Shown piece after piece: positions 1 through 9,477 of a stretch of DNA of 29,249 nt. A program made the translations under genes and the position numbers. Each line of letters begins with the position of its first letter. Position 1 is the first letter of the stretch. The notes under the pieces were generated by a model. That model worked only from the letters and a program-made list of their open reading frames with translations. It did no database searches and was not told the DNA's origin. The stretch comes from Phaeoceros laevis (lineage: Eukaryota > Anthocerotophyta > Anthocerotopsida > Notothyladales), in NCBI GenBank assembly GCA_049999765.1, contig JBNGIQ010005158.1, positions 1-29,249 on the forward strand, read 5' to 3'.

Positions 1-661
1 GGCATTTGGTTGTGTTTTTTGTCCTTTGAAAGCTTGTGGAAGTGCTGGTGCTGTACATCAGGCAGACACGCAACTGCATTCAGGAATTGTGGACAATTTA
101 GGCTTGTGGAAGTGCTGGGGTTCTACAGCTGCAGGGAGCTGCACTCAAAATTGTCAAAAGAGGCTTGCTAGAAGACATGGAGGTGAGCACTTGCTTGGTG
201 CACATGTATGCTATGTGTGACCAGTTGGAAGACGTATGGTTTTGACAACCTGTCCACAAGGGATCTGGTGGCACAGCGAGCAAGAGAGGGCTCGATTGAG
301 TAGCTAGCAAAAAGCGTGTTTCTTTTGAAGTTTCTGTCGAAGTTTCTTAAACGTTTTTAAGTTGAACGGTTAGTTTAACTTGGGTTTTCAATCCTGGTTA
401 GGGTTAAGGCGAAAAGTTAACCTGTTTTTTTCGCGTAGCAACTTGTTGTAGCTGAACGTTTGGAGCTGAATATCCATGCATGTAAGGACTTGTATTCATA
501 GTTCTCAACATTGTCAGCAAGGTTGCTGATTGACCAGGGTAGCTGAATGGCTAAGGTTCATGTCAGCTGTGTGAACACATAGCATAGCAGTAAAGACTGT
601 TGAACTATGATCAACTGAACTGAGTTGGAGCACAAGTGTTGGTGCGTAAGGAGTCTGAGTC
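1..661. other. Region upstream of the copia gag; no gene recognised
   Basis: No protein family is recognisable here. If the downstream copia element is complete on this side, this stretch would be its leader, but I see no primer-binding site of the usual tRNA-iMet type and no copy of the sequence that starts the 3' LTR (TGTTAGAAATCAAGC). The left LTR therefore lies outside the window, was lost, or has diverged beyond recognition. Confidence 0.4.
32..118 (+). repeat. 17-bp direct repeat at 70-bp spacing
   Basis: GCTTGTGGAAGTGCTGG occurs exactly at 32-48 and again at 102-118. The text after each copy is loosely similar, so this may be an old 70-bp tandem duplication. No function is suggested. 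Confidence 0.7.
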
Positions 662-1378
662 ATGGCTAATGCACAGGGATCAGAAAATATCTCTCAGGTT
701 GTGGGAGAGAAGTTGGATAACAAAAATTTTGCCTTGTGGAAGTTCAGGATGAAAAACTTCTTGGTAGGCAGAGGCTACTGAGACCTCTGCACAGGTGATG
801 AGAGTGAACCGGAGATGGATGGATCGTACTCCATCATAGGAGCAAAGGACTGCTCACAAGCATTGGACTGAGAGAGCATTTAAAGTGTTACACTGGCTGT
901 CCTTAAGCATTTCAGATGCTATGGTAGTACAGATCACTGGATGTGTGTCTCCGAAGGATGCATGGGACATACTCATGAAGAACTATGGGAATGTGACACA
1001 TGCCAGGAAGATTCAGTTGAAGCAGCAGTTCAACAACCTGTCACGAGGTAGCAGGAGCATACTTGTGTACACAACAGAGATGAAAACCATTGCAGATCAG
1101 CTTGCAGCAATCAATGCAAGTGTGACGGAGGATGACATGGTTGCAGTTACTCTGAACGGACTTGGAAAGGAGTACAAGCCCTTTGACACCTCAATCTCTA
1201 TGAGAGCTGAGTTCCCAAGCTGGGATGAATTGGTTGCCTTGTTGCTTCATGAAGAAGTGAAGCTTGGTCTGAACACAGGTTCAAGTATGTCTCAAGGGAG
1301 AGACACTATTTTGTATTCTAACCAGCGTGGAAGAGGCCACAAAGGTAGTAGTTCATTCCGAGGACGAGGTGATGCTCG
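662..1378 (+). pseudogene. copia gag remnant (Retrotran_gag_2/UBN2-like)
   Basis: The ATG at 662 opens a frame with the usual start of copia gag, including the pattern KLDNKNFALWKFRM where the element tethers its particle protein. It is interrupted by TGA at 779, where a Trp is expected after GRGY, and by a frameshift before 870. From about 885 the frame is open and carries the typical gag core (DAWDILMKNYGN, then QLKQQFNNLSRG, then EYKPFDTSIS). An RG-rich stretch (about 1324-1378) ends it. No CX2CX4HX4C zinc knuckle and no D(S/T)G protease site follow; the frame runs directly into pre-integrase sequence, so those were deleted in this copy. Confidence 0.88.
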
Positions 1379-2500
1379 GAACACGCATGTTCCAACCATA
1401 ACAAAGAACCTGTTGTCTATTGGACAGATGGCTGAGCAAAATCTGCAGGTTCGATTCAATAAAGATGGATGCTTTATGAAGAATATGACAGAGGGCGCAA
1501 ACTGATTGCTAAAGGAAGGAGGAATGGACGAATGTTCACTCTGGATGCATCCATTCCAGAGTTAAATGCAGCAATGTTTGCAAATGATGCAGGTGCCATA
1601 CGTGATGTGGAGATATGGCATAGAAGGATTGGGCATGTGAACATAGAGAAGCTGAAGTCTATGCAACAGAAGAATGTGGTGGAAGGATTACCCAAGTTCA
1701 AGTACACTGATCTTGGTCATGTGTGTTCTGCATGTCAATTTGAGAAGCAGTCAAGGTTTCCATTTGTGCGATATGTGCAGAACAGCTCAAGACCTTTGCA
1801 ATTGATACATTCTGATGTATGGGGTCCTTTACAGAATGCATCGTTTGGAGGAGCTCGCTACTGTGTTTCCTTCATTGATGATAACAACAGGTATACGTAG
1901 CTGTACATATTGAAGCATAAGGATGAAGTGTTCGAGTCCTTCAAAGACTTCAAGAAGCATGCTGAAAATGAATTCAATTGCTCCATCTCGTGTCTAAGAT
2001 CAGATGGAGGGAGAATATGTCTCGGATGAGTTTGATAGGCATCTTGCAGATCATGGGATACGGAGACAGCTAACCTGTAGATACACACCATAGCAGAATG
2101 GTGTTGCAGAGAGGAAGAACAAGGTTGTCATGGAAACAGCAAGGGCCATGTTGAGTGAGAAGTGCTCACCTAATGTGTATTGGGCAGAAGCAGTGATGAC
2201 AGCGGTGTATGTACTGAATCGAACTCCTACCGCAGGAATTCATGATGCTACACCATTTGAGAGGCTGTATGGCTATAAGCCGGATAGCAGACACTTAAAA
2301 GTGTTTAGGTGCATTGCATATGTGCACGTACCAGATGAGAAGCATAGGAAGTTGGATCCTAAAGCAGTGAAGAGTATTTTTCTAGGGTATGCACGCGGCA
2401 GGAAGGCATATAAGTGTTATGTGTCATCTACACATGAAACCCTGATCAGCAGGGATGTCGTATTTGATGAGTTAGCCTCATGGTATGGCAACTCAGCCAC
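1379..2500 (+). pseudogene. copia pre-integrase and integrase remnant
   Basis: The segment begins with the pre-integrase phrase ITKNLLSIGQM and then the HHCC zinc domain (IWHRRIGHVN, later CSAC). The DDE catalytic triad is traceable: first Asp in LIHSDVWGP (about 1807-1833), second Asp in LRSDGG (about 1996), and the Glu in QNGVAERKN (about 2094-2120). After that comes the conserved VYVLNRTPT and the IFLGYARGRKAYK stretch. Damage: a frameshift near 1490, TAG at 1898 where Trp is usual after RYT, a one-base shift right after the second Asp, and TAG at 2091 where the family has Gln (RYTPQQNGVAE). Confidence 0.92.
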
Positions 2501-2651
2501 AATACCCTATGATGAACCAACAGAGCAGAGTACTGTGAACAGTACTCCAGCAAAGAGTGAAGATGTGACCAATGGTGGATCACCAACGGTGAATCCGTGG
2601 TCTGGAAGATTGCGGAATGATCAAACCACGTCCACTGACACGGATATGTGA

Positions 2652-3668
2652 GTGAGGGGGAGAGTAGAAAGCAGCAAAGCTGGAAATGAGGGATATGAAT
2701 CCTCTAGAATTGAGAACCTTGATAGTGAGTTTGGCGTTCCGTCTGTGGTAACGCCAGGTGCTAAGGAGCAACGATATGTGCCACCTCATGCAAGGCAGGT
2801 TCAAAGTGAACCAAGACCAAGGAGATCTGAGAGGGTTAGGAAACCCGTTGATAGGTACATCGTTACAGGCTACAATGCGCCAACATTATGTGTACATGAC
2901 AAAGGTCACAGCTTGTAAGGAACAACCAAGTTTGCTGAGGCAGTGACAGATGATAAGTGATGTGAAGCCATGGATGAAGAATATTCAGCATTGGTTGAGA
3001 ACAGAACGTGGGATTTGGTTCAATTGCCTGATAGCAAGGTTTCTATTGGTTCTAAGTGGGTATATAAGCTGAAGTTCAAGTCAGATGGAACGCTGGAGCG
3101 TTACAAGGCCAGGTTGGTTGCAAAAGGATATGCACAATATGGTCTAGACTATGAGGGAACATTTAGTCCTGTAGCCAAGATGACAACTGTAAGGACAGTC
3201 ATAGCATTAGCAGCAGCCAAAGGATGGAAGCTATGGCAAATAGATGTCAAGAATGCGTTCTTGAATGGTGAATTACAGGAGGAAGTGTACGCGGAACAGC
3301 CTGAAGGCTATGTTCATCCAAAGTTTCCAACGTACGTATGCAAATTGAAGAAGGCATTGTATGGGCTCAAACAGGCACCTAGAGCATGGAATGCTCGTAT
3401 CATAAGCTATCTAAAGGAGCAAGGATTTGTGATTGGAGAGGCAAATCACAGTCTGTTTGTAAAAGAGACTAAGGTAGGACAAGTATGTCTTGCTGTGTAT
3501 GTTGACGATTTGATCATCACAAGAGATGATGCAGATGGCATTGCAGATGTCAAAATAAATCTGCAAAAAGAGTTCAAGGGGAAAGATTTGGGTGAACTCA
3601 GATACTTTTTAGGAATTGGTTGTGTCTACACCTCGAGGAATATGGCTATTGCAAAGACAATATGCTAA
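2652..3668 (+). pseudogene. copia reverse transcriptase remnant
   Basis: From the ATG at 2970 the frame is open for 232 codons and carries reverse transcriptase blocks in order: SKWVYKLKF, YKARLVAKGY, QIDVKNAFLNGEL with a catalytic Asp, YGLKQAPRAW, and AVYVDDLII with the YVDD catalytic pair (about 3498-3524). The part upstream (2652-2969) is in the same frame but carries a TAA at 2916 and a TGA at 2958; the latter stands where copia elements usually have Trp just before EAMDEEY. The end is scrambled: two small shifts between about 3630 and 3690 break the link to the RNase H part. Confidence 0.95.
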
Positions 3669-3689
3669 AGATATGCGCAGAAGTATGGC

Positions 3690-4442
3690 ATGGCAGATTG
3701 CAAAGCGATGGATCCACCATTGGAGCAGAACGTCAAGCTGCAAATGGATGTTGGATCTGAACTGGAAAATGTGACCATGTATCGACAGATGGTCGGAAGT
3801 TTGATCTACTTGACTATCACATTTCCTGACTTAAGTTATGCAGTGGGACTGATTAGTCAATTCATGCAGAACCCAAGGAAACCGCACTTGGACGTGGTTA
3901 GAAGAATCATGAGATATGTGAAGGAAACTACGGAGCTTGGATTGCTCTATGAACATGGGAAGCATCTTGAACTGACAGGATATACAGATGCTGATTGGGC
4001 TGGTTGTGCTTATGACAAAAGATCAACCAATGGATGTGCATTCAGTCTGGGAAGTAGTATGATCAGCTGGCAAAGTAAGAAACAACCGATAGTCGCTTTG
4101 TCAAGCACAGAAGCAAAGTATCGAGGAGCTGCACTGGCAGCCTGTGAAGCAGCTTGGTTGCAGAAGCTGCTACATGATCTGGGACATATGGTGAACAGCA
4201 AAGTCACAATCTACTGTGACAACATGAGTAGCATGATGTTGGCTACTAATCCTGTGTTTCATGCTCGTTCGAAGCACATAGAAGTATACTATCATTTCAT
4301 TAGAGAAATGGTGTTGAGTGAGAAGATAAATCTTCAGCACATGAAGACCGAAGACCAGGTAGCAGATATCTTTACTAAGTCGCTAGGTAGAGATAAGTTC
4401 TTACATTTTCGTGAGCTATTTGGAGTCTTGCAGATAATTTGA
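3690..4442 (+). pseudogene. copia RNase H remnant and C-terminus
   Basis: The start of this frame has the connection region (MVGSLIYLTITFPDLSYAV, about 3789-3845). RNase H follows with its acidic residues in YTDADWAGC, SSTEAKYRG and IYCDN, then ARSKHIEVYYHFIRE and the terminal ADIFTKSLGRDKF. The stretch is open to a TGA at 4440, so the last quarter of the polyprotein is better preserved than the first half. Confidence 0.95.
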
Positions 4443-4465
4443 GCTTGAAGAGATAGTTTGAGCTT

Positions 4466-4474
4466 GAGGGGGAG
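4466..4474 (+). promoter_or_regulatory. Polypurine tract of the copia element
   Basis: The purine run GAGGGGGAG lies 25 bp after the last copia stop and abuts TGTTAG. This is the standard arrangement for plus-strand priming in copia elements. Confidence 0.8.
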
Positions 4475-4560
4475 TGTTAGAAATCAAGCTCCCTATGAGG
4501 TTGAGTTGAGTTATGCTGTGCTTATTCTGATATATAAAGAGCTAGGGCTTTTTGAGCCTT
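4475..4560 (+). repeat. Start of 3' LTR (end undefined)
   Basis: The LTR begins TGTTAGAAATCAAGC directly after the polypurine tract. A TATA-box-like TATATAAAG lies at 4531-4539, as expected for the U3 promoter. I could not find the CA end of the LTR, because no second copy is present for comparison; the end coordinate is only the limit of what I can argue. Confidence 0.65.
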
Positions 4561-4746
4561 AAGCCCCAAAACTTTACAACTTTCAGGCATCCCCTGGCTA
4601 CAGCCACTAACAGCTCCAACCTTTCTATTGCACCTAGTTGCAATGGCCTCCAATCTCGAAATCCAACGGAGTTCTATACGAAATGACCTTCCATTTCAGG
4701 CTTTCTACTTCCCATTTTCGAAACTTCTGTAATACTTTGATTCCAG

Positions 4747-4870
4747 CCCTGCATGCTCGCTCCGTTCAAGCTGCAATTCTTGTCATTCTGTTGCAGGGTC
4801 CCTGCTACAACCCTGCATGCTCCCTCTACCCAAGCTGCATTCCTCATCATTCAGTTGTCGAGCCCTTGCA
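4747..4870 (+). repeat. Imperfect 64-bp tandem duplication
   Basis: Two adjacent units begin CCCTGCATGCT at 4747 and at 4811 and continue with recognisably similar text (CAAGCTGCAATTCTTGTCATTC against CAAGCTGCATTCCTCATCATTC). No function is visible. Confidence 0.7.
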
Positions 4871-4927
4871 ATTCACCTACCATCCGCTGTGCCTTCGACC
4901 TACTTCCAGCAAACACGACTACCAGCC

Positions 4928-5266
4928 ATGGTAATCACTCGTAGCGGCCGCAACACGGACCAACAACTACCTCAAGCACCACTGCCACTTCCCAACAATC
5001 CACCCCTGCCTCTCAACAATCCACCCCAGCCTATGGCACATCAGAGGCAAACCAACCCAGTTGCATTGCCACAGCAATCTACACAAGTTGTCCTACTACC
5101 GGTCTTTCTACCGCCTACTGCAGATCATCCACTTCTTGACTATGTTTCCGATTCTGAAAACAGTTCTATGTCAGCTCCGCAGGATTCCTCATCAAATTCT
5201 TGTATCAGTGCACAGTCTTGTACATCTACAACCTCAAGCGCAGGCAGCTTATCAGTGGAGTTTTGA
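4928..5266 (+). CDS. Unrecognised Pro/Gln/Ser-rich reading frame
   Basis: The ATG at 4928 opens a 112-codon frame starting MVITRSGRNTDQQLPQ, followed by repeated PLPNNPPLPLNNPPQP and a Ser-rich acidic tail. A basic TRSGR start followed by low-complexity sequence is common in gag- or ORF1-like proteins of plant retroelements, but I see no diagnostic domain. It lies just downstream of the copia LTR and upstream of another Pro/Ser-rich frame, so it could be the 5' piece of the same unit. It may be only a remnant; function unknown. Confidence 0.3.
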   Translation: MVITRSGRNTDQQLPQAPLPLPNNPPLPLNNPPQPMAHQRQTNPVALPQQSTQVVLLPVFLPPTADHPLLDYVSDSENSSMSAPQDSSSNSCISAQSCTSTTSSAGSLSVEF

Positions 5267-5876
5267 AGATGCTCATTGCTTACAATCAACTGTGCAACCG
5301 GGAAAACTGAGCATCCGCAGAGCAATGGCCACCTACTCGCTCAAGTTGAAAGGGAGACGTCCATTCAAACTGTACACAGGATGGCTCTTCCAATTTTGAG
5401 GACTTTTTATCATGTTTTCCTTTGCTTCTAACTGGGCAAACAATTTTGTCAGGAAGTTGTTATCAATTGATCGTTCTTTACAGTGACAAATACCTCCATG
5501 CAAGCGAAGCAACAGAGGACTTATTTACTGACGCCCTTACATGTCATTCGTGAGTGTGCCTATTCCCGGATAGATCGGCTTCTGCCTCGTATACATGATT
5601 GTCTTTCTTCTTTGCTCACATTGTCAAATCCGTGCCCATCATATTTGCAGCTTTAGACAGTCATGACTTTGAGGCATCCTAGTCTTCATGCCAATTTCTC
5701 TGTTTCTCGGTTTATGCATTATGTCAACCAATCATTCATCAAAATCCTATCTATAACCGGCAATTATTAAACTTGGATAACTTATATGGTGGGCAACTTC
5801 CAATCATGATATCTAGTCACCAGTGCGCAACAGGCCAATCAATCAACACTAGCCAACTTCTTCTACTGCCTACGCC

Positions 5877-6959
5877 ATGGAGCAACGTTCCCCGCAACAC
5901 CTTGACCAGCCATCGCCAAGCCGCCGGCGTTTATCATTCACAGTCCACCTGACCCTGACACCATTATCGCAGCCCTCTTGTCCGGCTATGCTAGTATCCA
6001 TACACGATTCTCAACTCCCTCCTCGAAGTTTCTCTCCAGTTCATCACTCCGCATTCCACATTCTCACTTCACACAAACTTCACCGCCTGTATCCATCGCT
6101 CCACCAAGGCCACCTGACTCAATCACTCTGCCTCGGCCACCTACATCTTACATTCAGACACGACCAACTTATCCCACACTTCATTCACCCCGACCACTAT
6201 CTGCAACACCTCAGTTCCCGCCTTTCTCCTCATCACCATACCCCAATCAGGCCGCTACCAACATTGCTTCAACATTGCCTCAGATCCGCCGCCCTACTCA
6301 CTCCCCATACCATACTACTCAGCCTCTACTTCCGAATACTATGATCATTACGGCTTCATCACGTTTCACTCAGTCTGCAACAAACATCTTCAATATAGCT
6401 GGCCCATCTCACAGTAAGTCCTGTACCACCAAATCATTTTCCTCCCTGCTTCATTCAAAATGACTGGTTAAACACATTCATTGCTTCAAATGTTTTAGGA
6501 TACAACCACACTACGTCACCAATCAGAACAACAGAGGCCCTCTATGCTCGTCCACCATCTCAACAACCAGATACAGCAAGTGCCATTCCGACTCAAGTAT
6601 CCACACCGATTACTCAAATGCCTACGCCAACTCCAACAATCTCCATCGATGATTTTGATGATCTAGTGAAGCTCGCCGAAGACACACCAAACCAGGAAAG
6701 GTGGCCCGACTCACCACAGGTTGAACCTTGCTTTAGATTTGATATTAGCCAAGACTTTGGAATGCAATTCAGACTATGGAGGGATAGACATTTATTTCGT
6801 TGGGGTAGCCACAATGCACGAGGAAGGGCGGATATATCCCTTCTTCTCCAAGAATTCTTGCAGGTCATACAGCTAGCAATTTTCCATGGTAATATGACCC
6901 TCACGGACATAACCAAATATTTAAAGACTGCTTTGCAGCCCGACAGCAACCGTCACTAG
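5877..6959 (+). CDS. Unrecognised Pro/Ser/Thr-rich protein with one intron (join 5877..6413, 6499..6959, one frameshift)
   Basis: The ATG at 5877 starts MEQRSPQHLDQP; a one-base shift near 5910 leads into a frame with PDPDTIIAALLSGY and then about 130 residues rich in Pro, Ser and Thr. A perfect donor GTAAGT at 6414 and a TTTTAG acceptor ending at 6498 remove 85 bp and join the frame exactly (phase 1) to a second part. That part has an acidic SIDDFDDLVKLAEDTP and a more globular C-terminus (FRFDISQDFGMQFRLWRDRH; LLQEFLQVIQLAIF) ending at TAG 6957. The globular end looks like real protein, but I do not recognise the family. It is convergent with the RNase H1 gene, 149 bp away. A retroelement ORF1 is one possibility. 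Confidence 0.4.
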
Positions 6960-7108
6960 CCAAAAACCAAAGTATATGGTTTTGATTTACGTACCCATTA
7001 TTATATTGTTGCTTCAAATCCTTCTGGACGCTCATTATGGAAACTCACTAATGAATGCTTGTACTGTCACAACATTCAAATATCAGTAGTGCACAATAAT
7101 CACAGCTA

Positions 7109-8567
7109 CTATGCTACGCATAAGGAATATATATATGATTTCTTACTGGGAAAATCCAAGCTTTCCTCCGCAGCCTTATCAGCTATTGCATTTTCAGCCT
7201 ATGATTCAACTCATACAGTGGTTACAATACTGCAGCTGTTATACACGAAACAATATGATCCATGGCTCTCAGACACAACAGTAACAGACCTGTGTCACTT
7301 CACAAATTTCAAACAGATCAAAGAATTCGGCCAATAGCTTTACTTCACGATGATAGATTTCCAGTTCTCTTCCTACTTCGTCGTGTCCACCAACCTATCA
7401 CAACCATACACGTTCAGCTCTACAATCAGCTCAAATCCAATTTAGGCCATAACAAACCCATATCCACTTTAAATCGCATACTTGGCTCATGACCACTTGT
7501 GAATCACCTCTAGCTTGTAGCTTTCTCATGCCCAAATGCAATGTTGTCCGCATGCCAAAGATTAATGCTAGATACTCAGCTGCAACATTTGACACATCAC
7601 CGAGACCAACTCGTATCTCATACACCTACACAGTTAGATTAAGTATCAGCATAGCTCATGCTCCACAGCTTAAATACACTTCAAGCACGCCATATCTACA
7701 GCTTCCTCATGTCACACTTATGACATAACCCTGCTCATTATATAAAATGCAGCCAGCTCCACTCTGTTGAGGCAGCCCGCGACTTGCTCCATCAAATGAC
7801 AGCCAACACAAACCAACCAGAGTCCTAACCTGTTCATAAACAAGATTATCACAATCAATATTCTGCCATCCAGAACGACATGGGTGTCAGGTTACACATA
7901 ATACAATTCTCTTCAGTTTCGAGGTATGCCCAGATGGAGGAGGGTGATTTGGCTTTACAGCTGTATGCACAAATGCAGTAGGAAGGTGTCTTACTCAATG
8001 AGCAAACATGTATTGCTGCACTGAAAGCTTGCAGCAGCCTTGTAGCATTGGAATACAAGACTGAAGCTTGACTATAGTGTCATCATTCCCACATGATACC
8101 TCAGATAAGCACAGTACCACAATCCAGCCATGCCCACGTATCTAAGACTACATCAAAGATCAACGCAATTTCTGCCCGACTCTTTCCAGTCTTCATTTTC
8201 ATACGAAAGGATAAAGAGGGTGGTTTCACAACTTCACCATATCAGCTACCATTTAGGACCACAACCAAATCATTCAGGCTGTCAACTTGCAGATTACCTC
8301 TCGATAATTATAATTGCTTCCACTTGATCCATCGTCCTGCATAATTCAAACCGTCAGTGCTCTAAAACCAGTCACATCAGCTTACGAAGTAATATGCCAT
8401 ACCTCGGCGTTATTAAGGAACCTCTCCGCCTCAGATATAGTGAAAAATCCTCTGTAACATGATCCTCTGAAACCAAGAATGGATCTTTCACATTCGTCCC
8501 AATCACCAAAAATACCTACAGTTCTTCCCCGTTTTACAGCATATAACGGGAATCTTCCCCGCCCCAT
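7109..8567 (-). CDS. Plant RNase H1-like protein (Cauli_VI + RNase H), six coding exons
   Basis: RNase H1 enzymes cut the RNA strand of RNA:DNA hybrids. Reading the - strand, coding exons are 8567-8403, 8336-8298, 7829-7716, 7625-7482, 7394-7290 and 7198-7109 (TAG at 7111-7109), giving 218 residues. All introns are GT-AG and all are phase 0. Residues 7-51 form the hybrid-binding N-terminal domain also found in caulimovirus protein VI (YAVKRGRTVGIF, DWDECERSILGF). Residues 79-200 form RNase H with the four acids present: Asp81 in SFDGAS, Glu123 in NVAAEYLAL, Asp147 in ARGDSQVV, Asp196 in AIADKAA. Arabidopsis proteins of this architecture act in nucleus, mitochondria or plastids. The 7716 donor is the least certain boundary. 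The usual GNPG after DGASKG reads GLPQ here. It is shorter than most homologues; intact by eye. Confidence 0.85.
7922..8071 (+). pseudogene. PPR gene fragment inside an RNase H1 intron
   Basis: The + strand reads as about one and a half pentatricopeptide repeats: RYAQMEEGDLALQLYAQMQ, then after a TAG at 7979, EGVLLNEQTCIAALKACSSL. The spacing and residues fit PLS-class repeats (YAQ, ALxLYxQMQ, EGVxxNExT, ALKACSS). It ends at TGA 8069 and lies wholly inside the 468-bp second coding intron of the RNase H1-like gene, on the opposite strand. It has no start and no flanking repeats, so it is a captured scrap, not a gene. Confidence 0.75.
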
Positions 8568-8676
8568 CTGCAGGTACATGGACAGCACATCCCAACAAAT
8601 AAAATATCCAGCTATATTAATACATAAGTCCGATCACAGCATATTGCTAAGTACACGCGACAACCCTAACACTTAC
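8568..8676 (-). other. Likely 5'-UTR intron of the RNase H1-like gene
   Basis: On the - strand a perfect donor GTAAGT (8676-8671) and an acceptor ending CTGCAG (8568) bracket 109 bp that stop immediately before the ATG used to start the protein. The exon before it has a TGA in the frame that would join, so it is best read as 5' UTR. The untranslated exon's upstream end is not defined. Confidence 0.55.
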
Positions 8677-8677
8677 T

Positions 8678-9477
8678 TGCCGGACTCGTCCGCACCCTCA
8701 GTTTCCAGCTCACGACTGCGCTCTTTATGACGTAGCTTCTTGGCAGTCCCAATACCAGCCGTAAGGAACCCAACCACCGCACATACTTCTCTTCCCTTCC
8801 CACCCGAATAATTAGTCACTGGTAGTCTTTGACTCACTTTTCTCCTCACCACTTGTCGAAACCCTAAAATCTGCGAAAAGCAGATTCCAAAGTCTCAGAT
8901 GCCTAAACATAGCCTGCACACACTGGCCACAAAACCACGAATAGAATGCACAATCACACACTTACATATTCCACGTGTCCTCAATATCTAGGCAAAAACA
9001 TGGACTCCGCCACTTTCCTTCACTTATATTCAACTCTCCCTGACACCTACTCTGTCACATGCACAATAAAACTTCTTAAACCCTATTGCTACACCCAGCG
9101 TCACCTCCCTTCAACCAAAAAAGATCACAATTTCTGCACTTTCTCAGAGGGAAGTTACCAAGCTTTACAACACTCCTTATCCTTTTGTCGGTGACCCTAC
9201 TGACACTTTGGCATCTCGCGGCTGAAATAAGCAACTGACTCTTTCTCACAAACGTAGAGGACATTATAAACATTTATTGTTTTGCTAGTTGATACCGCCT
9301 CCATTGTTGCTGCCACATCACCCTGCATTTCTAAAAACAGATCCACTGTACATTCCCAACTGCCTGAACATATCAATCACCCACTGTCATAAACAATATC
9401 GTCATAATTCAAGGATCAGGGCTACTTTCTCACACCTACAACACTAGCCAACACATCAGTTGCCCAACGGCTTGGCC
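8678..9477. other. Intergenic region between RNase H1-like gene and LINE
   Basis: This AT-rich stretch should hold the promoter and 5' UTR of the - strand RNase H1-like gene and the 5' end of the + strand LINE. I see no TATA box I would defend, no target-site duplication and no coding sequence. Confidence 0.4.

Larger units (their letters stand above)
662..4560 (+). mobile_element. Degenerate Ty1/copia LTR retrotransposon
   Basis: The domain order gag, integrase, reverse transcriptase, RNase H is diagnostic of Ty1/copia (Pseudoviridae), because integrase precedes reverse transcriptase. A polypurine tract and a TG-starting LTR follow the coding part. The element cannot make its polyprotein: there are in-frame stops at 779 (TGA), 1898 (TAG), 2091 (TAG), 2649 (TGA), 2916 (TAA) and 2958 (TGA), frameshifts near 866, 1490, 2010, 3640 and 3670, and an internal loss between gag and the pre-integrase region that removed the zinc knuckle and protease. 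It is an old non-autonomous copy. I did not assign it to a named lineage. Confidence 0.95.

Noticed and set aside
7059-7337. A + strand open frame in phase with the 6499-6959 exon, separated by a TAG
   Set aside because: It overlaps the last exons of the RNase H1-like gene on the other strand, which have motif and splice support; I take the + frame as an antisense shadow.
7855-8058. A - strand frame of 67 codons
   Set aside because: It is the complement of the PPR scrap and lies in the RNase H1 intron; no family match.
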